A stretch of DNA of 22,504 nucleotides from an uncultured Prevotellaceae bacterium (GCA_900315105.1 OMXX01000059.1:1-22504), one strand, 5' to 3'. Counted from the stretch's first letter, positions 16,430-22,504 are shown. Numbers and translations: made by a program. Notes: generated from the letters alone by a model not told the origin.

Positions 16430-17493
16430 CTGATCTGATTTAAAAATTCTTTTGATTTATCTACCATCTTATCAATTCTCTCATTAATAGGAGCATAGTC
16501 TACATCTTGAGGCTCAGCCTCTTCATTGATGCCGAGAAGCATTTTTTCTGCGCCTAATAATTTCAGCAGATTAACATAACGACGATCTTGGTCATCACCA
16601 TACATTAGCGCATATAGCGGTCTATTGTAGATTAACGAGAATACAATACCGTGATAGGAAGATGAAAGAACATATTCGGCATTACTGATTTGATCAATAA
16701 AATCGGAAGCTGTGTCCATACTTAGTTCTTTCACCTTACATCCCAATCTGTCGGCAATTTTTTGAGCCTTTTCCATTACAAGTTGTGGATTGGGCTGGTA
16801 AGGACGCGCACAATAGACCAGAACATATTTTTCTCCACTACATTTCTCAGTGCGCATTGTATCCCAAAGCTTGCGGCCCGCTGTTATTGTAGGATCGAGT
16901 ACCAGTTCAACAGGTTTGGGTAATTTGAATGTGGCGTTTAGATAATCAGCTACCTCTTTTTCACGAACTGATATGGCATCGAAATTCTGGAGAGATTTTT
17001 CGAGAAATTCTTTAGATGTTGACTCTAAATCGGCCACAGTGGTACTATCAGCATAGGCAAAAACCTTGCTACCTTCTTTCCGAGTAAAATTCCCCCAAAA
17101 CACGGGGTCCTGGTAACCGAATATGCGACTATTCCAAAGCTGATCACTACCTATGACATAGGCATCAAAATCTTGTGGAATATTATTTGCATTACAAGCT
17201 TCAGTAAGCTGCAGATGATCTCGAAGAAAATCATCAAACAACTTACGACGTTTTGCCACTCGTGCCTTTACCTGATTAAAGGTTAAAAATCCATGAAGAT
17301 GTCCATGGAACAGAAAATCTCTACGTTTCTTAGAATCGTAACGTTCACGGTCTGTTCGCTCAACCTTTTCCTGGATATAGTTGACGACATAAGAGTCGTT
17401 CCCCATGTTTTTCAGCAACTCCTGCAATGCAAATGTTTGAAGAATTGCGCCTATGTTAATAGCTCTGTGAACAGTTAATACACCTGTTTTCAT
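16426..17493 (-). CDS. Polysaccharide pyruvyl transferase-family protein
   Basis: The product is a 355-residue protein of the CsaB/WcaK family (PF04230). Visible motifs are the N-terminal NIGAILQTFALQELL (about 13-27), YVIGSDQLWNSR (about 112-123), LVLDPTIT (about 197-204) at the domain linker, and the C-terminal AEYVLSSSYHGIVFSLIYNR (about 272-291), whose SYHG carries the conserved histidine. Members usually transfer pyruvate from phosphoenolpyruvate to a sugar as a ketal, giving the polymer negative charge, though the family also includes members with other or unknown activities. It starts 6 nt after the MenD-like gene and overlaps the GT8 gene by 4 nt. Given its neighbours, it might act on an unusual acceptor made by the SDR/ThDP pair, but that is speculation. 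Confidence 0.87.
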   Translation of the reverse strand: MKTGVLTVHRAINIGAILQTFALQELLKNMGNDSYVVNYIQEKVERTDRERYDSKKRRDFLFHGHLHGFLTFNQVKARVAKRRKLFDDFLRDHLQLTEACNANNIPQDFDAYVIGSDQLWNSRIFGYQDPVFWGNFTRKEGSKVFAYADSTTVADLESTSKEFLEKSLQNFDAISVREKEVADYLNATFKLPKPVELVLDPTITAGRKLWDTMRTEKCSGEKYVLVYCARPYQPNPQLVMEKAQKIADRLGCKVKELSMDTASDFIDQISNAEYVLSSSYHGIVFSLIYNRPLYALMYGDDQDRRYVNLLKLLGAEKMLLGINEEAEPQDVDYAPINERIDKMVDKSKEFLNQIR

Positions 17494-17499
17494 TTTTAT

Positions 17500-19260
17500 T
17501 TATTTGTGAATAATGGAACTCAAGCGCTTGTAAGCAGAGTCTCCTATAATACTTCTCAATTTCTGTTTGGCCTTATCAGTTGAAGGCATCTCCAAGCTGT
17601 TCATCGTCTTGAGCGCATTACTCTCATTTAGCTCGTCAGTAAAGACTTCAAACAACATGGGGCGCTCGGTAATTTCCGGTGTGAGGAAATGCTCACATAC
17701 CGACAAAAACTCATCTTTATTATGCGCTGTGATGTATTCAAAGCCAAGATCCTCGGCATAATGTTTCACCAGCAAAGGTGACTTGTTGCCATAGTGTCCA
17801 CCTGCGGCTATAAACTTATTAGCCTCCTTTCCAAAACGGGATGCGGGATGGAGATATAGTTTAAATTCGCTACCGACAGCATTGTTGACAAGTAAGATTC
17901 GAAGATTTTGCCTCACATGATGATTACCCAACACATTCATGTCATAAAAGAAGGCCAAGTCGCCAAATACTCCAAAGTGTATTCGGTCTGGATGTGCCAG
18001 TGATGAGCCCACAAGCGTTGACACGCCTCCATCAATGCCAAAGCCTCCAACATTGCAGGAAGAGTTCACCGAGGAAGGTATCTCAAAGAAGTTCCAAGAG
18101 CGCAGCGAGTTGAGTATGCCGAAATGAATGAAACTGTTCTCTGGAAGATGGGGAGCCAGCTGCTGAGCCATCCAAATGTTTCCAAAAGGCAGATTGGGTA
18201 TTTTTCCACTAATACGTTTCTTCTCCTCCCTACATGATTCTAAGAGACTCTCGCCGGGCATCGACCGGCCGTTAGCATAGCTTGTGAAGAAATCCAGATC
18301 ACTCATCTCAAAAACTTTTGTCATTTTTTTAAAGGGATCCTTCAACAAACCGTCTTCGTCAACGCGCCAAACTTCCTTCGCATAGGCACCAAGTTTTCCT
18401 TGCTGGAAATAGTCGCCTGAGACTTGGCCAATATGGATGAGCACCGACAGTTGCAAACAGGGTGAGACGTACCATTCCTGTGATGCTACGAGAGAGAATA
18501 GCACCCTGTGCTCACCCTTATAATTGCTGGTATGGTCACAAAACACCACAGCGTTGTTAACTTCGCAGAATTTCTCGATAGCCTCGGTTTCGGCAGCTGT
18601 GAAAGCGGTGTGGGCACCCACAAAAATACCTTTCTTTCCTTGTGGCAGTGCAGGCAACTCGTCAGAAGATGAATACCTTTGAATGACACGACAAGAAGGC
18701 AAGTCCGTAACACTAAAGTCGGTAGTCTCCGATTTCTCTAAATTAATGTGTACAGGTCCCTTTCCATGATGGTTCAATTCGAGCAAGGCTTTGTTGACTT
18801 GTATCATGCAATCCCACGCATCGTCATCGTTATTGACATTGCGTGCCAACACACTGCATTTTGCAATATCTTTTTGGATAGTGGAGCGGTCTATCACCTG
18901 TGGTATATCGTGTCCCACACTGGTGATGTGCTGGGTCGAGGTGATTGCCACAACTGGAAGATGACGATAGAAAGCTTCCGTAAGACCGGGCACATAGTTT
19001 CTGGAGGCAGTAGCACCTGTACAGCTTAAGACTACAGGCTCGCCTGATTCGGCAGAAAGACCACATGCCATGTATGCAGCACTACGCTCGTCTGCCGCAG
19101 AATACATCTCGAAAAAAGGATCTTGCTGCATGCTTAGAACCAAACTCATATTCTGCGTCCCGGGAGAGGCAATAACCTTTCGAATGCCATGGGCCTTCAA
19201 CAGGTATAGAACAATCTGAGTGTTCCTTGCCGCGGTGTAATGAAATACTGTATTATCCAT
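17500..19260 (-). CDS. MenD-like thiamine-diphosphate-dependent enzyme of unknown substrate
   Basis: The product has 586 residues, the usual three-domain length of a ThDP decarboxylase or carboligase, and closest overall to MenD. The first domain has IASPGTQNMSLVL (about 30-42) where MenD has APGSRSTPL, and ADERSAAYMACGL (about 56-68) with the catalytic cofactor-activating glutamate (E58). The third domain has VFGDLAFFYDMN (about 431-442) and RILLVNNAVGS (about 454-464), the GD-(L)-x(n)-NN motif that binds the thiamine diphosphate via a metal ion. NSLRSW and CNVGGFGIDGG match MenD's NSLVVR and SNRGASGIDG, but the arginines (R33, R395 and R413 in E. coli MenD) are replaced by Gln, Trp and Val. 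True isochorismate/2-oxoglutarate chemistry is therefore unlikely. I start at the ATG at 19260, 7 nt after the SDR stop; an upstream TTG at 19278 would add six residues and overlap. It probably acts with the SDR, perhaps adding a carbon branch to a keto-sugar as YerE does in yersiniose synthesis. Confidence 0.85.
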   Translation of the reverse strand: MDNTVFHYTAARNTQIVLYLLKAHGIRKVIASPGTQNMSLVLSMQQDPFFEMYSAADERSAAYMACGLSAESGEPVVLSCTGATASRNYVPGLTEAFYRHLPVVAITSTQHITSVGHDIPQVIDRSTIQKDIAKCSVLARNVNNDDDAWDCMIQVNKALLELNHHGKGPVHINLEKSETTDFSVTDLPSCRVIQRYSSSDELPALPQGKKGIFVGAHTAFTAAETEAIEKFCEVNNAVVFCDHTSNYKGEHRVLFSLVASQEWYVSPCLQLSVLIHIGQVSGDYFQQGKLGAYAKEVWRVDEDGLLKDPFKKMTKVFEMSDLDFFTSYANGRSMPGESLLESCREEKKRISGKIPNLPFGNIWMAQQLAPHLPENSFIHFGILNSLRSWNFFEIPSSVNSSCNVGGFGIDGGVSTLVGSSLAHPDRIHFGVFGDLAFFYDMNVLGNHHVRQNLRILLVNNAVGSEFKLYLHPASRFGKEANKFIAAGGHYGNKSPLLVKHYAEDLGFEYITAHNKDEFLSVCEHFLTPEITERPMLFEVFTDELNESNALKTMNSLEMPSTDKAKQKLRSIIGDSAYKRLSSIIHK

Positions 19261-19267
19261 TGGTTGT

Positions 19268-20104
19268 TTAAAAATCAAAACTGAGATTACCTGATCCTCC
19301 CGTCATCATTACAGTATCACCTACTACGCTGTTACCTAAATCACTGGCAAGGAAAACGGCGAGATTAGCAATTTCTTCGGGCGTGGAGGCACGGCGCAAA
19401 GGGTTGGGGTAAGAGAGGTTGTCGCTGTCTAAGACAGCATTCATCATAGGAGTTGCTGTGACTCCTGGAGCAATGCCATTGACGATAATACCTTGTGGAG
19501 CCAGTCTTTGAGCAAAACCTAAGGTCAAACCGTTGAGGGCACGCTTAGACAGCTGATAAGGTCCCCAACTTGGACGTTGCGAAGAGGAAGAGCTAATATT
19601 CAGGATATGCCCTTTAATGTTTTTTTTAATCATGTCATTAGCAAGAGTCTGACAGAGAAAATAAACAGCCTTAAGGTTTGTATTCATAACCTTATCAAAA
19701 CCTTCAGGGGTTTTTTCCAGCCAAGGTTCCTTATCAAGTACTCCTGCACTGTTTACAAGAATGTCAACATTATGCTCCTTTAAAAAAACTAATAAATCAG
19801 AAATCAAATGTTGGGTTAACGACACATCTTCTATCAAATAGCTACAACCCAATTCCTTAGCAGCTCGTTCGGTTTTTTCCTTACTTCTACCCAGGATTGT
19901 AACTGTAGCCCCGCTTTCCAACATTTTTTTAGCAATGGCATAACCTATTCCACTATTTCCACCAGTGATGAGAACATGCTTACCGAGCAAAAGGTTGCTC
20001 TCAATATCTTTTACTATCACTGGATGTTTGCGAACGAGCTTGGATAAAAGTACATTCTTCGCTCCTGTCACAATAGCTCCTTTCAATGAATGAAATATCC
20101 CCAT
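19268..20104 (-). CDS. Short-chain dehydrogenase/reductase (SDR)
   Basis: The product is a 278-residue classical SDR that would oxidise or reduce a hydroxyl or keto group with NAD(P)(H). The cofactor loop is TGGNSGIG (47-54), followed by NSAG (118-121, for the usual NNAG), the catalytic serine in NISSSSS (about 169-175), Y183 and K187 in YQLSK, and APGVTATPM after the active site. LGRSKEK after beta-2 (about 71-77) carries a basic residue, which favours NADP(H). The first 40 residues are an extension before the Rossmann fold (MGIFHSLKGAIVTGAKN...). It sits between the flippase (15 nt gap) and the MenD-like gene (7 nt gap), and the pair most likely act in one pathway making an unusual sugar or substituent. 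The substrate is not known. Confidence 0.9.
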   Translation of the reverse strand: MGIFHSLKGAIVTGAKNVLLSKLVRKHPVIVKDIESNLLLGKHVLITGGNSGIGYAIAKKMLESGATVTILGRSKEKTERAAKELGCSYLIEDVSLTQHLISDLLVFLKEHNVDILVNSAGVLDKEPWLEKTPEGFDKVMNTNLKAVYFLCQTLANDMIKKNIKGHILNISSSSSQRPSWGPYQLSKRALNGLTLGFAQRLAPQGIIVNGIAPGVTATPMMNAVLDSDNLSYPNPLRRASTPEEIANLAVFLASDLGNSVVGDTVMMTGGSGNLSFDF

Positions 20105-20119
20105 GGTTCTAAATCCGAA

Positions 20120-21655
20120 TTAGTGATTATTTTTGTTACACATAAATTTTCTCACAACACTCAAAATAAGGGCACGTTCACTTTTAGAACATCCTATATA
20201 AAACATTACAAAGGCACTACTGACAAAGCTGGAAAGGCATATAATAACAAAAGACATAAAGCCTTCGTTTAATTGGTTCGACAAAAGATAGGGGAACATG
20301 TAAGACAGCACTGCAACCATAAAGACATTAAGGATTACCTTTCGACAGAACTTAAAAGGAGGTAGGCCAATCATTCCTTTCAACAGATATATACGGGCAA
20401 GAAGGCAAACGATGATGAAGAAGATTGATATATACACTGTTGACTCTGGAATCCACCCCAACCGCATTGCCACGTAAGAACAGGGAAAATTGAAAACGCT
20501 TATGATACCAACAACTAAAGCATATGTGCGTAACCTCCCATTGGCTTGAGCTGCAATGATTAAAGGATTTGCCAACGAATCACAAATGGCAGCAATAAGC
20601 ATAAGACGTGTAAATAGGACAGAATGGTCTGGAAGAATTTTCAGCCAGAGTTTTAGAATGGTAGGAGTCTCTAACAGAATAGGCAAAGAAAGAAACAACA
20701 ATAGATAACAACTAAAGCGAGCTCCTTTAAAAATCAACTTAAACATATACTCTCTATCACCATTCGCATAAGATTTGATGATTTGGGGATTAAGCGCAGT
20801 AGTAAAATTAACGGCAAAAGCACTCACCGCTGCATTCACTTGGCATGCAACACCCCGGGCAGCATTTACGGCTGGACCACAAAACACATTGATGATCATA
20901 TTCACACCTTGGTCTCTAAGCACGTTTGTGGAAACCCCAAAGAAATTCCAGCCAGCAAAGCCCAGCATTTCTTTAAACAATGAGCCGTCGAATTTTTTGG
21001 TCAGTCGGCATTCGGCAAAATGCTTAATACAATAAAAATGATAGGTCTCTCTTATTATAATGCTTTCAATGAGCAAAAGAAAAGAATAGGAAATCAACTT
21101 GTCAGCAGAAGAGATAAAAAGAAGAAAAACAACTGCCAATTTCAATAAAGCATCAGCTATACTGATGTAAGCGTATGCATCCATCTTCTCATGAGATATG
21201 ACGTCAGCCGAATAAGGTGTTGATGTCATATTCACAACAAAAGCAGCTAACGAGAGTTGAAATACCCAGTTGGCTGCATACATTCTGTCTTCAGGCACAC
21301 TCATCTTTTCATTCAAAAACCAAATACCTCCGATTTCTCCCACAAGAAGGATGATGAAAGCCAATGCATATTGGGTTTTCATAGAAGTATTGAAAACTTC
21401 AGATAACCGATCAAGATCATTTTGGCCAAGAGAATAGGTAAGATACCGGCTAAAGCTGCTCGAAAACGAACCTGAAATCATTGTGAACATGGCCACAAAA
21501 CCACCTACAGCATTATAAATACCATAGTCCACTACGCCAAGAGTGTTCAAGACGCCTCTACTGGTATAAAGAGCAACCAACATAGTGATGAGCATTCTGC
21601 CGTAAAGCAACAATGTATTCTTCGCTATGCGTTTATTATTTTGAGTTTGATCCAT
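20120..21655 (-). CDS. wzx: Wzx-type oligosaccharide flippase
   Basis: The product is a 511-residue membrane protein of the MOP/MVF flippase superfamily with about twelve to fourteen hydrophobic segments. It should move the undecaprenyl-diphosphate-linked repeat unit from the cytoplasmic to the periplasmic leaflet, where Wzy polymerises it. NTLLLYGRMLITMLVALYTS (about 13-32) and GVLNTLGVVDYGIYNAVGGF (about 34-53) are the typical N-terminal helices of Bacteroidota Wzx proteins. Features in the later helices include NVLRDQGVNMIINVFCGPAV and PQIIKSYANGDREYM. It is the first operon gene. The ATG at 21655 is directly preceded by an AT-rich sequence with a TAA immediately upstream and no Shine-Dalgarno, as expected in this phylum. 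Confidence 0.93.
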   Translation of the reverse strand: MDQTQNNKRIAKNTLLLYGRMLITMLVALYTSRGVLNTLGVVDYGIYNAVGGFVAMFTMISGSFSSSFSRYLTYSLGQNDLDRLSEVFNTSMKTQYALAFIILLVGEIGGIWFLNEKMSVPEDRMYAANWVFQLSLAAFVVNMTSTPYSADVISHEKMDAYAYISIADALLKLAVVFLLFISSADKLISYSFLLLIESIIIRETYHFYCIKHFAECRLTKKFDGSLFKEMLGFAGWNFFGVSTNVLRDQGVNMIINVFCGPAVNAARGVACQVNAAVSAFAVNFTTALNPQIIKSYANGDREYMFKLIFKGARFSCYLLLFLSLPILLETPTILKLWLKILPDHSVLFTRLMLIAAICDSLANPLIIAAQANGRLRTYALVVGIISVFNFPCSYVAMRLGWIPESTVYISIFFIIVCLLARIYLLKGMIGLPPFKFCRKVILNVFMVAVLSYMFPYLLSNQLNEGFMSFVIICLSSFVSSAFVMFYIGCSKSERALILSVVRKFMCNKNNH

Positions 21656-21681
21656 TTAAATCAATTTGTACAAAACGCGAG

Positions 21682-21689
21682 CCCCCCCC
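21682..21689 (-). repeat. G8 homopolymer 27 nt before the wzx start codon
   Basis: Eight consecutive C on the plus strand (G on the transcript) stand out in AT-rich leader DNA, ending 27 nt upstream of the wzx ATG. Such a tract can slip during replication and could alter leader structure or the spacing to the start codon. No coding frame through it is convincing. Confidence 0.6.
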
Positions 21690-21837
21690 ACTACACAGCA
21701 TATTTAAATATTTTCTTGTCATTGGCTCGAATATCAAGAAATACATGCTGAATCGGATAAATGCACTATGGAGAAGAAAACAATCATAAAAGAAACAAAT
21801 GATAAAAGAATGCGTAATTACCGAGATGAAAAGAAAT

Positions 21838-21873
21838 AAAACCTCCTCCCCCAAACTCCTACAAAGAGGTTTT
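21838..21873 (-). terminator. Intrinsic-terminator-like hairpin in the operon leader (possible attenuator)
   Basis: On the minus strand AAAACCTC (21873-21866) and GAGGTTTT (21845-21838) form a perfect 8-bp stem around a 20-nt loop, followed by ATTTCTTTTC, a U-rich tail. It lies about 190 nt downstream of the promoter and about 180 nt upstream of wzx. A TTTCCCC segment just upstream (21882-21876) can pair with GGGGGAG in the hairpin loop (21852-21846), a pairing that is incompatible with nested formation of the terminator stem. This geometry suggests attenuation, with regulated readthrough into the operon. Confidence 0.5.
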
Positions 21874-22066
21874 ATGGGGAAATTAAACCACGCTCTTAAT
21901 CATCTGTCTCCGTATTTAGATTATTATCCGCAGAGTCAAAACGACGGGCTGTATGTATGGTTAAGACATGACGGGGGATGGGGTAGAACCGATGTACCCA
22001 TTAAATACTATTACTTTGTTAGCATAGAATTATCCCTTTATCCCTTGCCTTTCCTAAAATGCGGTG

Positions 22067-22097
22067 CAAAGATACAAAATATATTTGTATCAAACAA
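22067..22097 (-). promoter_or_regulatory. Bacteroidota-type promoter of the polysaccharide operon
   Basis: The minus strand has TATCTTTG (22067-22074), an exact fit to the -7 box TAnnTTTG, and TTG (22095-22097) 20 nt further upstream, the expected -33 spacing. Transcription should begin near 22060 and run toward wzx. The -7 box overlaps an inverted repeat (GATACAAA at 22071-22078, TTTGTATC at 22084-22091) that could serve as an operator. Confidence 0.55.
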
Positions 22098-22160
22098 CAT
22101 TTCAAATGTTTTTCTTTGATGGACTTACACGCAGATATGTTGGCAAACTTCAGAAATTTG

Positions 22161-22191
22161 TAGAACAAAAAAGATTATCAGAGTTGTTCTA
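22161..22191. repeat. 8-bp inverted repeat upstream of the promoter
   Basis: TAGAACAA (22161-22168) and TTGTTCTA (22184-22191) are a perfect 8-bp inverted repeat with a 15-nt loop, between the sialidase end and the operon promoter. No U-run follows on the minus strand. It may be part of the sialidase 3' end or a protein-binding site. Confidence 0.4.
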
Positions 22192-22219
22192 AAAAGCTCT
22201 ATGCTGAGAAAATTGATTT

Positions 22220-22280
22220 CAGGGCCACAAGCCATGCTGTTTTCCAAAAAGAACAGATAAAAATGAGGATTGTGGCCCTG
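22220..22280 (-). terminator. Long-stem inverted repeat after the sialidase gene, probable terminator
   Basis: CAGGGCCACAA (22220-22230) and TTGTGGCCCTG (22270-22280) are a perfect 11-bp inverted repeat with a 39-nt loop. The loop contains a smaller stem (CTGTT at 22237-22241, AACAG at 22252-22256). It starts 19 nt after the sialidase stop and on the minus strand is followed by AAATCAATTTTCTC, only a weak U-tract. Terminating sialidase transcription is the simplest role. Confidence 0.45.
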
Positions 22281-22299
22281 GGCTCAATAGCTGTGCCTT

Positions 22300-22503
22300 C
22301 TATTTTGCGGAAGGCTCCGAGGTTGTGTGGTATTTTCCTTTGTCGCTCGCCCTATAGGCATAAGCATTGCCGGTGATGGTGGACAAAGACACGGTGTTGA
22401 AGACAATGTCATAGCCTCCGTTTGCGTTTTCCTCGTAAAGAAAAGCTATATTGCCTTTTCTGTCAAGTACCATGGTAGAATAGCACGATGTCGTAGTAGA
22501 AAT
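22300..22503 (-). CDS. GH33-like sialidase, C-terminal fragment
   Basis: The last 67 codons of a gene that enters from the right edge are present, ending in TAG at 22302-22300. The translation contains TSCYSTMVLDRKGNIAFLYE followed by ENANGGYDIVFNTVSLSTIT. This matches the end of the six-bladed propeller of GH33 exo-alpha-sialidases, where the tyrosine of the 'YS..' motif is the catalytic nucleophile and 'LYE' follows in the next strand. The enzyme would release sialic acid from host glycans, usually in the periplasm or outside the cell. A tail of about 20 residues after the last strand is unremarkable. It is separated from the polysaccharide operon by about 640 nt containing a likely terminator and a new promoter, so it is probably a neighbour rather than an operon member. 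Confidence 0.75.
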   Translation of the reverse strand: MSTTTSCYSTMVLDRKGNIAFLYEENANGGYDIVFNTVSLSTITGNAYAYRASDKGKYHTTSEPSAK

Positions 22504-22504
22504 C

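Larger units (their letters stand above)
21656..22060 (-). promoter_or_regulatory. Long 5' leader of the polysaccharide operon
   Basis: About 400 nt lie between the predicted transcription start (near 22060) and the first ATG. No convincing protein gene fits on either strand. The leader holds, in order, C-rich stretches (minus-strand CCCC and CCCCC runs at about 21970-21982), a TTTCCCC segment (21876-21882), a terminator-like hairpin (21838-21873) and a G8 tract (21682-21689). Long leaders with early terminators are known in Bacteroides fragilis capsule operons, where UpxY proteins relieve termination; here no upxY gene is between leader and operon. Confidence 0.5.

Noticed and set aside
17500..19278. 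A true menaquinone MenD gene
   Set aside because: The substrate arginines are replaced, no other men genes are present, and the gene is locked between polysaccharide genes.
21636..21854. A minus-strand open frame of about 72 codons overlapping the start of wzx, a possible leader peptide
   Set aside because: It would start at a TTG inside the hairpin loop and reads through the G8 tract to stop inside wzx. In the G7 state it would stop at TAA abutting the wzx ATG, which is curious, but there is no other support for translation.
21799..22119. A plus-strand open frame of about 106 codons across the leader
   Set aside because: Its product has no recognisable domain, its end is the reverse complement of the promoter box (CGAKIQ), and it crosses the terminator hairpin. 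It is best explained as chance reading of regulatory DNA.
21660..22300. Invertible, phase-variable promoter flanked by recombinase inverted repeats
   Set aside because: Apart from local hairpins, I found only 6-7 base matches (such as TAGAAC at 21984 and GTTCTA at 22186) on opposite sides of the promoter, which is expected by chance, and no recombinase gene is nearby.
1..22504. Insertion sequences, CRISPR arrays, tRNA or rRNA genes
   Set aside because: No transposase or integrase reading frame, no regularly spaced repeats, and no tRNA- or rRNA-like sequence was seen on either strand.

Overview
The window is most of a large capsular or exopolysaccharide biosynthesis locus from a member of the Bacteroidales (Bacteroides, Phocaeicola or Prevotella-like). 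This placement rests on four things: the TAnnTTTG-type -7 promoter box typical of Bacteroidota, start codons without Shine-Dalgarno sequences, low and patchy GC content, and the gene repertoire (PglC-type initiating transferase, EpsG-type polymerase, several GT2 and GT4 glycosyltransferases). I cannot name the species. Every supportable gene is on the minus strand, so the locus is read from right to left.

Right edge (about 21660-22504): the C-terminal end of a GH33-like sialidase, a strong 11-bp inverted repeat just after its stop, a second hairpin, a Bacteroidota-type promoter at about 22067-22097, and a leader of about 400 nt. The leader carries an intrinsic-terminator-like hairpin and a run of eight G residues just upstream of the first operon gene. 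No upxY/upxZ antiterminator genes lie between promoter and operon.

Operon, in order of transcription: Wzx flippase (21655-20120); a short-chain dehydrogenase and a MenD-like thiamine-diphosphate enzyme (20104-17500); a polysaccharide pyruvyl transferase-family protein; a GT8 glycosyltransferase; an MBOAT O-acyltransferase with an SGNH/DltD-like partner; three GT2 glycosyltransferases, the first and third being close paralogs; two GT-B glycosyltransferases; an EpsG-type Wzy polymerase; an acyltransferase-3 membrane protein; a tandem pair of paralogous GT2 enzymes; two GT4 enzymes; a GNAT-like acetyltransferase; a PglC-type phosphoglycosyl transferase; and the first 32 codons of a DegT/DnrJ-family aminotransferase cut by the left edge. 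Genes are packed with gaps of a few bases or short overlaps, except for gaps of about 80-130 nt in the left half, one of which holds a possible internal promoter.

Together this is a Wzx/Wzy-dependent system. The left-hand genes would finish an amino sugar and load it on undecaprenyl phosphate. Up to ten glycosyltransferases extend it, which suggests an unusually long repeat unit. Wzx flips and Wzy polymerises the unit. Up to three decoration activities (two O-acylation, one pyruvylation) modify it. The most unusual part is the SDR plus MenD-like pair. The MenD homolog keeps its thiamine-diphosphate machinery but has lost the arginines that bind substrate carboxylates in true MenD, so it probably makes an unusual sugar or sugar substituent. 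Chain-length (Wzz), outer-membrane export (Wza) and most nucleotide-sugar genes are not in the window.
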